Positions 1 to 18,998 of a stretch of 64,000 nucleotides of DNA are shown here, in pieces. The notes below the pieces were generated by a model that worked only from the letters and a program-made list of their open reading frames with translations, was not told the DNA's origin and searched no databases. The DNA is from Fasciola hepatica. Lineage: Eukaryota; Platyhelminthes; Trematoda; Plagiorchiida; Fasciolidae. Made by a program: the position numbers and the translations under genes. Position 1 is the stretch's first letter. Each line of letters starts with the position of its first letter. The DNA is taken from contig CANUEZ040000156.1 in NCBI GenBank assembly GCA_948099385.1, forward strand, positions 1-64,000, written 5' to 3'.

Positions 1-10663
<10,663 letters not shown>

Positions 10664-10666
10664 CTC

Positions 10667-10690
10667 ATATATATATATATATATATATAT
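10667..10690. repeat. (AT)12 dinucleotide microsatellite
   Basis: Twelve perfect AT units directly follow the end of the GATA tract, making a compound microsatellite. The sequence becomes complex again at 10691. Confidence 0.95.
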
Positions 10691-10789
10691 CAAGTCGAGA
10701 TCAGTAAATTCAAAGATAACTATAGTCGTAGTTGTACTGGTAAGAATAATGATGCTAGGAGTCTTAAAAATAACATTAACCATAATAAT

Positions 10790-11110
10790 AAAAACTCGTA
10801 ACTCGGAAAGATTTCTTTTCGATATATCATATCAGGCATTTACATATATAGTACTGAGTAAATGACAGTATACATACAAGTAAATATAGCACTGAGTGAA
10901 CAAGTGTGCAACAAATCCGGTAACTCGATAATGAGCTGGAACCCTAATGGTCCTTGTCCGTGATGTGAACGACAGTGTGTGTGAAATTTGTGACCACATA
11001 GCATGAAAATGCAGGAGTGAGAAAGGAAATTGTGAAAACAACGAATTGACTGGGGTGAGTTTGTACGAGGGATTAAATGAGGATGACTTGTGACGGCCAC
11101 GGCAAAAACA
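10790..11110 (-). repeat. PLE-A left inverted arm (copy of the element's 3' end)
   Basis: The reverse complement matches 15213-15532 with a few substitutions and small length differences. It contains the last codons of the endonuclease and the 3' UTR of the PLE-A family in minus orientation, making PLE-A a head-to-head foldback. The small open frames it contains are mirrored in the right arm and are non-coding by-products. Boundaries are approximate to several bases because the ends are diverged and AT-rich. Confidence 0.85.
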
Positions 11111-11229
11111 AAGGTAGCCTTCAGATCTTCCCTTACTGAAAGCTGACTATGCAACATTGAGAAGTGATCCCGGAACCAATGAATAACCAAAATTTACTAA
11201 AACCAGAACCGGATAAATATACGGGATGA

Positions 11230-11540
11230 TGTAAGGATGGTATCTAACCGGCCAGCCCTACGTATTGAAACAACTTGGACTCGGACTACGCGCACTGGAA
11301 GGAAGAAAAGACCAGGCAATAACAACTAGAATGTATTCTGTTAATTTTGGTTGGCGCACACTCGTTTATATACAAAAATATGCACGCATCAATTGGCAGA
11401 CAACGTGCTGACCAATCATAGGGTGACTTGTTGTTTCTACACGATCTAGGAGTTACGGTCCAGCTTCACCTGATTGGTTAGATACTGGAAATGAAGCTGT
11501 AGCGCATTGGTTTGTGTGTGGAGACAGCCGAATTATAACA
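11230..11540 (-). mobile_element. Candidate solo LTR (311 bp) nested in PLE-A
   Basis: The segment begins TGTAAGG and ends ATAACA, the TG...CA ends expected of an LTR. It is flanked by GATGA (11225-11229) and GATGG (11541-11545), a 5-base duplication with one mismatch. Read on the minus strand it carries three CCAAT boxes (near 11503, 11473 and 11392) followed by a TATATAAA box (11365-11372), a normal LTR promoter order, so transcription would run leftward. No internal gag-pol sequence is present, so it would be a solo LTR left by recombination between the two LTRs. The superfamily cannot be assigned from an LTR alone; a 5-base duplication would suit Gypsy-like elements. An alternative is an unrelated promoter-like segment of PLE-A itself. 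Confidence 0.6.
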
Positions 11541-11562
11541 GATGGGTCCTGTTAAGTCGAAA

Positions 11563-12093
11563 AGACCATGACAGGAAAATGGTGGTTATTTATCTAGTGA
11601 TATCAAGTTCAGTCATCATCCGGTTGAGAAAAAGGAGACAGAAGAGGCCGGGACTAAGCTGACAAGAATCTTGAAACAAATCACTTCAGAAAGCATTGTT
11701 TTTAAAGACCCCTACGACAAGGTTGGAATGTGTTGCCCCCTAACGCCGAGAATTGACGAATTAGCGAAAGTGCGCAAGCTAAAAGTAACCCTAAGACCAG
11801 TGATTGACTTGAGTAGCTAAATCTATCAGGCTACAGCTCAGTGGGTTGCAGAAATGTTTGAACCAGTGACCAAGTCAGTAGAAAAGTATGGTATGAGAGA
11901 TTCGTCCTCTTTTGTGGAGAGGATCAAAAATCAAACTCTGTTTGATCGGACTACACTTTCTTCAGATGTGGAATCCCCTTTCATAAACGCTCCGTTGATG
12001 AAGGCGGTAGATTTCATCCGTCCGAACTTGACCGATAAGGACATCAAGCTAGACTTTCCTCAAGGAACGGATTCTCCGATGTAAACGGAATAT
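11563..12093 (+). pseudogene. PLE-A reverse transcriptase, N-terminal half (broken)
   Basis: The translation keeps family landmarks. A weak DRKMVVIY segment resembles the conserved ADKGR-type N-terminal motif of PLE RTs. LRPVIDLSS (11791-11817) matches the fingers motif. After an in-frame TAA (11818-11820) the same frame continues with TAQWVAEMFEPV, and RT motif A reads SSDVESPFINAPL (catalytic Asp codon 11965-11967). The frame shifts at least once near 11660-11700 and ends at 12082, where PLE-B inserted. The rest of the RT resumes at 14240. It is a fossil with no expected product. Confidence 0.8.
12082..12093 (+). repeat. PLE-B target-site duplication, left copy (12 bp)
   Basis: TAAACGGAATAT occurs here and again, identically, at 14228-14239, on the two sides of PLE-B. 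Removing everything from 12094 through 14239 leaves one copy and makes the PLE-A RT reading frame continuous, which shows that this is the insertion footprint. A duplication of about 12 bases is within the range reported for Penelope-like elements. Confidence 0.92.
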
Positions 12094-12121
12094 GAAACAT
12101 TGGGTCCCCTTTATCCAATTC
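12094..12121 (-). repeat. One-sided 28-bp extension of PLE-B
   Basis: These bases lie between the left target-site duplication and the left arm and have no counterpart outside the right arm. They are therefore the extreme 3' end of the sense copy, missing from the inverted copy. Penelope insertions in Drosophila are known to carry a short one-sided extension of roughly this size (about 34 bp), which fits. Confidence 0.65.
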
Positions 12122-12679
12122 ATGAGAACGGAGAGAAGACATAAGTCGCGAGATGCAAGCATTTCGTTTACTCTTGTCAACCGCGGACGTAAAACGTGTC
12201 AGTATATATACATGGTACGGTAGGGGGGGAGGGTAATTGCAACAGTAAAGTAGGCACGATCGAAAGTTCTTACAGTGCGTACGTTGGGGAGAGTGAAGTC
12301 TGTCGTGTTAACGCCAGGGTAAACAAACATTTTGGGTCAATCGTTTTTGTGCACAGAGTGCTGGCTGGTGCATCATGATTAGAATAGCTTCACTGAACGC
12401 TAGTAGTTTCGGTACTGGATTGCGCAACAATGCTTTGAAACACTGGGTCAGGTCAACTTTGTGACCTGATGCAACCAAGTGTCTTCCAATCGAAGAAGCT
12501 GGCGGTTTCACGTCGTTGTGTATTGCCCCAGCAGGTTGCGTCATCAAGTTTGACAGCCATTTGGGTATGTGTTCTGACACTCGTTGAGTCAAGCAACGAT
12601 CCGTCCTGCCAATGTATACGTCACCGCAACTGCAAGTGAACTGATAGACAATATGTGAGACATTGGGATCAGCAAGACT
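12122..12679 (-). repeat. PLE-B left inverted arm (558 bp)
   Basis: The reverse complement equals 13671-14228 over the full length with no difference seen. It holds the endonuclease coding part (12310-12679, minus strand) and the 3' UTR. The match stops at 12680 on the inner side and at 12121 on the outer side. The spacer between arms is 991 bp (12680-13670). Confidence 0.97.
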
Positions 12680-13687
12680 ATTTGAGTGATTTTGAAAACA
12701 TAACCTTTTGGTCGTCTGCAGCAAACGCAACTGCGCCGCTGTGTATGTGTGCCTTAGAGCTGACTTGAGATAACAGTTTATTTGATTGAATAAATGATCT
12801 CCTTTAAAAGGTAAAGTGATAAAAACTTGCTTCTTTTCCACGTTCATTGTTTTCTCGCGCACAAGTCTCGGCCTCTGATGTTGTCTGATAAAGTTCTCCG
12901 GATAACCGTTAGCCAGCGGCGTTCTTTTTATGAACTCTTCTTCGTTTTGTATTTGATCCTCTGTACATATTTTCTGGGCTCTGTTGAAGAGAGTTCTGAC
13001 CAATCCACGTTTGTAAGCCACTGGGGCGAAGCTGGAGAATTGTAAATAACGACCGCCCCACGTTGCTTTTCGGTGGATTCTGCGCTGTAAAGTCCCATCC
13101 TGACGCCTGGTTAATAGAATATCTCGAAAGGACAAACTGTTATCACGTTTTTCTTCGTGAGATACACTGAGGTTTGGGTGAATAGAGTTAAGAACTTTAA
13201 CAAAAGGGATAAAACGTTCTTCAGTCGTAAAAATTAAAATATCATCCACGTATCGTCTGTAAAATAGAAATTGGGAAATATTATCACAGAGCTGTTTTTC
13301 GATCATACCCAAAAATGTATCTGCCAGCGTTGGGCCCAGAGGGCTTCCCATGGCCACACCATCCGTTTGTTTGTAAGCTTTACCTTCGAAATTGAACCGA
13401 ATGTTTTCTGTGCATAAAAGAATGAGTTCTTTAAGATATTCAACAGGAATAGGCTGGTGAAAGTTGTGCGAAGAAACAAAATCACATAGATAATCTACTG
13501 TCTCACGAAGAGGAACCTTTGTAAAAAGGGACTCAACATCGACGGAATACATTTCATCTGAACTCACTGCAATATTGTTTAACAGATTCGCGAGTTCAAA
13601 TGAGTCTTGTAGACAAAATGGTGTTATGTGTTTCCGAACGGGGACAAGAATCTCTACGAGCCACCGGGCAAGTCTTGCTGATCCCAA
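12308..13687 (-). CDS. PLE-B reverse transcriptase / GIY-YIG endonuclease, 5'-truncated
   Basis: An open frame of 459 codons. RT motif A is YSVDVESLFTKVPL (residues 47-60), motif B is DGVAMGSPLGPTLAD (109-123) and motif C is YRRYVDDILIF with YVDD at 146-149, so the catalytic Asp residues are intact. The GIY-YIG endonuclease follows: IVYQFTC...DVYIGRT (346-362), the CSC insertion typical of PLE endonucleases, His373, the likely catalytic Glu433 in SEAILI, and the family C-terminus CLPWR. The frame opens only with TTG at 13687, inside the other arm; element sequence proper starts at 13670, in the RT region just before motif A. The N-terminal and fingers domains are absent, so this copy should not make a complete enzyme, although the family must have active members. 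The enzyme would copy element RNA at a nick made by the endonuclease. Confidence 0.9.
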   Translation of the reverse strand: MGSARLARWLVEILVPVRKHITPFCLQDSFELANLLNNIAVSSDEMYSVDVESLFTKVPLRETVDYLCDFVSSHNFHQPIPVEYLKELILLCTENIRFNFEGKAYKQTDGVAMGSPLGPTLADTFLGMIEKQLCDNISQFLFYRRYVDDILIFTTEERFIPFVKVLNSIHPNLSVSHEEKRDNSLSFRDILLTRRQDGTLQRRIHRKATWGGRYLQFSSFAPVAYKRGLVRTLFNRAQKICTEDQIQNEEEFIKRTPLANGYPENFIRQHQRPRLVREKTMNVEKKQVFITLPFKGDHLFNQINCYLKSALRHTYTAAQLRLLQTTKRLCFQNHSNSLADPNVSHIVYQFTCSCGDVYIGRTDRCLTQRVSEHIPKWLSNLMTQPAGAIHNDVKPPASSIGRHLVASGHKVDLTQCFKALLRNPVPKLLAFSEAILIMMHQPALCAQKRLTQNVCLPWR

Positions 13688-14042
13688 TGTCTCACATATT
13701 GTCTATCAGTTCACTTGCAGTTGCGGTGACGTATACATTGGCAGGACGGATCGTTGCTTGACTCAACGAGTGTCAGAACACATACCCAAATGGCTGTCAA
13801 ACTTGATGACGCAACCTGCTGGGGCAATACACAACGACGTGAAACCGCCAGCTTCTTCGATTGGAAGACACTTGGTTGCATCAGGTCACAAAGTTGACCT
13901 GACCCAGTGTTTCAAAGCATTGTTGCGCAATCCAGTACCGAAACTACTAGCGTTCAGTGAAGCTATTCTAATCATGATGCACCAGCCAGCACTCTGTGCA
14001 CAAAAACGATTGACCCAAAATGTTTGTTTACCCTGGCGTTAA
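13671..14042 (+). pseudogene. PLE-B GIY-YIG endonuclease, duplicate fragment in the right arm
   Basis: Encodes the same last ~121 residues as the minus-strand endonuclease, from LADPNVSH through HIVYQFTCSCGDVYIGRT to CLPWR and a TAA stop (14040-14042), with no amino-acid difference. It has no RT and no start of its own; the upstream frame to 13575 is the antisense of the RT. It is a by-product of the inverted arm rather than a gene. Confidence 0.9.
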
Positions 14043-14228
14043 CACGACAGACTTCACTCTCCCCAACGTACGCACTGTAAGAACTTTCGATCGTGCCTAC
14101 TTTACTGTTGCAATTACCCTCCCCCCCTACCGTACCATGTATATATACTGACACGTTTTACGTCCGCGGTTGACAAGAGTAAACGAAATGCTTGCATCTC
14201 GCGACTTATGTCTTCTCTCCGTTCTCAT
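13671..14228 (+). repeat. PLE-B right inverted arm (558 bp)
   Basis: A plus-strand partial copy of the element's 3' end, mirror of 12122-12679 with no difference seen. It begins in the linker just upstream of the GIY-YIG domain and ends at the target-site duplication. The final T (14228) is shared with that duplication. Confidence 0.97.
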
Positions 14229-14239
14229 AAACGGAATAT
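14228..14239 (+). repeat. PLE-B target-site duplication, right copy (12 bp)
   Basis: Identical to 12082-12093. The PLE-A reverse transcriptase resumes immediately after it, in the frame that continues the left half. Confidence 0.92.
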
Positions 14240-14840
14240 ACTATTCCTCTACAATGTGAAACACTTCACGGGGATAGATATAGCAGTAATGGGATCATCG
14301 TTTGGACCATTTCTGGCGGATTCATCCTTGGTTAAACTCGAAAGTGAGCCACTACACATCGTCGTCAACAGTCTGTGTATTTATCCCAGATATATGAAAG
14401 GTAACTTCAGAATTTGCAGCCTAGCCAGACATATTCGTATATTACTGCAAATATTCAGCCATGCCCATTCAGTGACAAAATTTGATGTGGAAGTAGGAAG
14501 GGACACTCTCCTTGGTTTTCTGGATGTGGGAGAGAGAAGGAGGTATCATAAATGTACTTCGGAGGGGCTATGCCCACATTTTTCCTATTTTGTTCCCCTG
14601 CGATGCAAAATGAACGTAGTGAGCTATCTGATCTGTAGAGCAAGAAATATCTGTTGTCATGATACAGTTGTCCTGGAAATACAGCGTATGCGTGAAACGC
14701 TAGTAAAAAAAGGCCATACGGAACTGTGTCTTTATCGACCCACGGGGGAAGGGAAACACACAATGAGTGTGAAATACAGGAGTTACGTTTGTCTCAGGTC
14801 CTCGGGAATTCCCTTCTCGTTACACCCAACTGAATCGTGA
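14240..14840 (+). pseudogene. PLE-A reverse transcriptase, C-terminal half (decayed)
   Basis: Motif B survives as IDIAVMGSSFGPFLAD (14274-14321). Motif C is IYPRYMKGNF (14379-14408), where the family has a YVDD core, so both catalytic Asp are lost. Downstream landmarks remain: FDVEV...LLGFLDV, FVPLRCKMNVVS, and an IQRMRETLVKKG segment typical of the thumb. The frame ends with TGA at 14838-14840. It continues the RT begun at 11563 across the PLE-B insertion. The open frame from 14208 starts inside the PLE-B arm and is only accidentally fused. Confidence 0.85.
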
Positions 14841-14934
14841 CGTATACCAAACCACCCATTGGTCAATAATCCAAGGACAAGTTGCCTCATCAGTCTCAGT
14901 TTTTAATACTGTACAGATTTAAGTGCTGCTGTAG

Positions 14935-15251
14935 TATACTGATCATCCGACGATAAGCCTCTCTGAGAGAGTATCATAACATGTCTCGGTTTCTTCATGA
15001 AATGGATCAGTGTGAACCATCAACAGCGTAATCCTGCAACATCTGTCTGGTAGCGGCATTAAATTGATTCAGTGGTAGAATTTGAACTAGTCCTGGCTAT
15101 TCTTAAAGCTCACGCCAAAGGATTACGCAGGGCTTTACACAAGATGTCAGAAGCCATAGGAATTTGACTTTTGAAGCCGGAATTGTGCAAGCTAAGAAAT
15201 CTCGTGCAACCGTTATTGTTGCCGTGGCCGTCACAAGTCATCCTCATTTAA
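14935..15251 (+). pseudogene. PLE-A GIY-YIG endonuclease relic
   Basis: Fragments of the endonuclease are readable with stops and at least one frameshift (near 15080). SLSERVS then stop then HV (from 14956) corresponds to the family segment that follows YIGRT and ends at the conserved His. FELVLAILKAHAKGLRRALH, MSEAIGI (likely catalytic Glu region), KPELC, and NLVQPLLLPWP (15201-15230) are the conserved C-terminus. The YIG core itself is not recognisable between 14841 and 14940. Dead fossil. Confidence 0.75.
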
Positions 15252-15532
15252 TCCCTCGTACAAACTCACCCCAGTCAATTCGTTGTTTTCACAATTTCCT
15301 TTCTCACTCCTGCATTTTCATGCTATGTGGTCACAAATTTCACACACACTGTCGTTCACATCGCGGACAAGGACCATTAGGGTTCCAGCTCATTATCGAG
15401 TTACCGGATTTGTGGCACACTTGTTCACTCAGTGCTATATTTACTTGTATATAAACTGTCATTTACTCAGTACTATATATGTAAATGCCTGATATGATAT
15501 ATCGAAAAGAAATCTCTTCGAGTTACAGTTTT
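15213..15532 (+). repeat. PLE-A right arm (3' end of the sense copy)
   Basis: Inverted match to 10790-11110. It begins in the last endonuclease codons (just before LPWP, 15219-15230) and continues through the 3' UTR. Differences from the left arm include CGCGGACAAGG versus CACGGACAAGG and a few changes around 15450. Ends are accurate to several bases. Confidence 0.85.
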
Positions 15533-15569
15533 GCCGTTGATCGATGGACGTATTCTACGGAATAATGAT

Positions 15570-18500
15570 AATGATCATCTATCGTTCTCGTTTAAAAGAA
15601 GGTGGTCTGAGTACTTCAAATTTCTTTTACACAGACCTTCCAGACACATCTACACTTTTGTATTTGCTACGCAAGTGTACATTTCCATTTCAGTTCAGAT
15701 AAAGTTCCTTCGTAATTCAAATCTAATTCCTTCAAAGTATCTGGGAAGTTGTGGGAATCTATTAATAGATATGCGCTAGTTCGCGACCGGGAAGCGGGTT
15801 CACTGACCACAAAGCGAAAAAGATAGAACAATAGACAATTTAGGGCAGGAAAAGTGGTCAGTATAGGTTTCTATATCCAAAACAGGGAGATTGCAGCCAG
15901 AAGAGTGGTCACTAGCGAAAGAGAGGCAACCAATCCACCTGATTGTGATGAACAACGCTACGATAACGGTAGGTCAGCAACCCTGTTTTGAGTGCATATT
16001 TCGGAGCGAATTCGCAAATTTTCTTGGCTTCGGCGATGCTTGACGTTTTGTCCGACAAACTATGACGAATGAATCGAACGGAGTCCGTCTTAATCGCAGG
16101 GTTGTCGTACACCTCGTGCCACCGGATGCGATTTTTATTTTTATTTTGAGATGTGTCTTGGGAACGCGCATACATAATAGCCTTGGGATCTGCCTACAAA
16201 TCTGCATCCCCAGAATCAAGCAAATATGTAACTTATGAGTAAATTCATGAAAATAGTTACGGAGTTTTTAGTCGCCGTTGTCGGGACACGTATGGTCATC
16301 TCGAGGAAAATGAATTTTGCTTCAGTAAATGTTTGCTTGGTGGTGGACAACAAGTGCTCTTTGGTGGTACCGGAAACTCCATCACATTTAGAAACGAATG
16401 AATCGTGCCGTCTTCTCGAGGTCCGCTGAATTTTTAACCGCCTGCTCAGTTTGTTTCCGGCAAGTCTCGCAAACCATACTGACTAACGGTTACCGAGTAG
16501 AGTAGACTGAAGAACTTCCAGTTTTCAACAGATCTGTCTGTGGTTACCATCCGTCTCCTTCTGTCCAGTAGAGGTTTCTCTAATTCTGTGCTTGTGACAT
16601 CACTGACATAACTTGTGCGCAGAATGGCCTCATTGATGATTGGTGCTGCTTTTATACCGGAAAGCAAATCAAGATCCCCACTAATATGTTGGTAGATCAA
16701 AACGGCTGGTGAAATAGTATTCACAAAGTTGAAAGAATTTCTCAGGCATCGAGAGAAAGGTGCGCGCCGCTTGTTTGTTGAAATAGTGCCACTAATCATT
16801 GACCTATTTTGCTTGGCCAGGAAGCCTCAGGTTTACAAGTTTGTTATCATTCAGCAGAGGTACCAGATTTGATAAGAAAGACAGGAACGAATGCGGTCAG
16901 TTAGACTCTGCCACAAGAGGAACTTTGACAGGTGGCAACCGGATATAAGCGCCGGTTCTATAAATTTGAATCCGCATTGATGACCTTTTAAACACCAAAG
17001 ATCACTCCTCTAGAATAGCTAGAAAAAACTGCATGCATGAGGCTTTAGCTGGTAATTTAATTTTTTACGATATGCTTATGTGATTTGCTAAACTTCATCC
17101 GGATTTTCTCTACGTTTTTTAATAGATGACTTTCTTTGTTCTGTACTACACTTCAAAAGTTATTTGTATCGTTATCTAAGATATCACATATTCTGTCATG
17201 ATTAGATATTGCCATTTCGTGGGTAAATATGCGGTCTTGCTTTGATAACTTATTTCCACCCCGTTTCTTGGGACTAAAACCAATCACTCCTGAAGAGTAA
17301 TGTGATAAGTAAAACTTCTATCCATAGCGAAGTCTTGTCCTTACTGATATCCCAGGGAATTTTTCGCTTATAAATTGTTCTTATTGATGGCGCAGACAAA
17401 ATAGCATGTTTAACCAGCTGTGTTGTTGAAGGCTGTTGTTTTGATTGAAAATGGACGAAAACTTTTTGTCTACTTGTTGCTCAAAAAAAGGCATATCCCT
17501 AAACTTGGCAAAAAATTGGGTCAAAGCAAGGTAGGTGCAGCCCAGCATTGATGGAGACTAGCCTTGTTGATCACGTTTAATTTGAAAACCAAGGAGACAT
17601 TTTTAACTACTCATGGACCAAACTGTACTCAGTGTAAACAGGAAATGGTCAGAAAGAAAGATATTTCTCTGGCCTATACCCACGGTATACTGCAAAAATA
17701 TTTGCCAGACAAATTTATTTGCGGAGAATTTAATTTGCTGGAGAAGTTTTGATAACAAATCCGTGATTATGCTTACAGTTGCTAGAAAGAGATGGGGGAC
17801 TCCGCGTCCCACTTTGATTAGCTACAAATTACTAGCACACAGGTGGGCGTAAAACACCATAGTTATTCCGGGTGGAGCGGGGTGGGGGACAGGGAAACCA
17901 ATGCGGTTCCGTTTGGGAAATGTCCAAATCAACCGGTGTAGTCCCACAGCTCAGAGGTTACAACGCATTCGTTCGTAAAATGTGGGTGGCCTCCAGTAGT
18001 GTGTCCCAAGAGTGTCGAGAATTGGATCACATCAAAAATTCTCAAACCTGCTAAGAACCCAAATAGTTTGTAGTGTATGTGACACGTAGAAAACGTGGAA
18101 GTTGACCGGACGTGCAAAGAATGGTTAAAATCCGTAAACAGTTTGACTCGAGACTGAGGGACGGATAGGCATAGCGGACAAACACAAGCGTAGGTATTGA
18201 CAGATAGACAGACAAGCGGACAGAAATAACCTAGTAGGCGAAATGCGGACGGAAATGCTGAGTCACATGAGAGTGCAGATCACATCACGGATGACCACCG
18301 GGTAACGACACTTACCTTTTGCTTTAAGTCGGGATGTTTTTAAATGCGAAGCAAGAACTCCGAAATACTGTTTGCACAGTATTAATTACACTTAGTGAAG
18401 TGAAGCACATTTGGCATCCATAGAAGTGTAAAAATTTCACATTCAGTTCAGTACAGTGAGCAGCCTGGTCTCTCGTAATTAGCTGCTATTACTGTCTTGG

Positions 18501-18921
18501 ATAAGACAAGCTTGCTGAGGAACTCAGGAAAGGCACAAAATATTGTGAATTATGAAAACTGAAGCAGTTTTCCACTTTTGACAGTAACAAAGTGCTTTCA
18601 TCACAAAGTACAACAAAGCATTGCGATTAATTTGCAGGTTACATCAAATACAACGTACACAACGATCTAGCTGATAGCCCTAAACCAGTCATTCGAATTA
18701 CGACGGAGCGCAATGTTGCGTCTGTTTGCGCACTGTTTTCCAAGCGGACTCAAATATAAACAAACACGGTGGTCGTTTCGATTGGAATTCTTTCTGAATC
18801 CTAACTCACGTGATAAAACCTACTGCAAATTAAGCACGAACCAAGGAAGGCCGTGTCGAGTACTGCTTTGAGCACACACAATACCAAAAGGTTAATGGCC
18901 ACAAGGAAACCTGCATACAAG
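15570..18921. other. Anonymous intergenic DNA
   Basis: Nothing is confidently recognised. Two ATG-initiated frames on the minus strand (15912-16175, 87 codons; 16446-16799, 117 codons) show no motif I know, are flanked by stops, and lie in otherwise stop-rich DNA; I treat them as chance. Around 18170-18235 there is a loose cluster of GACAGA/GGACA words, a degenerate simple repeat. No splice-site series, tRNA or further PLE sequence was seen. Confidence 0.5.
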
Positions 18922-18953
<32 letters not shown>

Positions 18954-18998
18954 CATACATACATACATACATACATACATACATACATACATACATGC
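18922..18998. repeat. (TACA)n microsatellite
   Basis: About 19 units of CATA/TACA, interrupted once by ATATATA near 18947-18954 and ending in CATGCAT. The repeated Met-Tyr-Val-Cys frames on the minus strand are a product of the repeat. Confidence 0.95.

Larger units (their letters stand above)
12094..14227 (-). mobile_element. PLE-B: young Penelope-like element, head-to-head form
   Basis: A 2.1-kb insertion within the RT of PLE-A. From right to left on the minus strand it holds an inverted, 5'-truncated copy of its own 3' end (13671-14228), the sense copy from mid-RT through the endonuclease and 3' UTR (13670 down to 12122), and 28 unique bases (12094-12121) next to the left target duplication. 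The sense copy lacks the RT N-terminal domain, so the element is 5'-truncated. Its arms show no difference over 558 bp and its reading frame is intact, indicating recent insertion and a family that is or was recently active. PLEs commonly carry terminal repeats in direct or inverted orientation; this is the inverted form. Confidence 0.9.
10744..15569 (+). mobile_element. PLE-A: old Penelope-like element with inverted arms, doubly interrupted
   Basis: A decayed PLE in plus orientation. In order it holds an inverted arm (10790-11110), a solo-LTR-like insertion (11230-11540), the RT N-terminal half (11563-12093), the foreign PLE-B (12094-14227), the RT C-terminal half (14240-14840), the GIY-YIG endonuclease relic (14935-15251) and the sense 3' end, which forms the right arm (15213-15532). 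The arms match in inverted orientation at roughly 97 percent by eye. A 10-base exact match, GAATAATGAT, lies at 10744-10753 and 15560-15569 and may be the target-site duplication; if so, unmatched segments of about 40 and 30 bases separate it from the arms. The RT carries stops and has lost its catalytic DD pair, so this copy is dead. Confidence 0.8.

Noticed and set aside
10832..11190. Minus-strand frames of 69 and 116 codons, mirrored at 15164-15492
   Set aside because: They lie in the PLE-A 3' UTR arms, overlap one another in two frames and lack any domain.
12196..12378. A 60-codon plus-strand frame (and its mirror at 13972-14154)
   Set aside because: It is antisense to the PLE-B endonuclease end and 3' UTR and appears twice only because it lies in the inverted arms.
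16446..16799. 117-codon minus-strand frame with NSFNFVNTIS, resembling a PLE segment before motif A
   Set aside because: Only that short word is similar; the following residues do not continue into motif A and no other PLE block is nearby.
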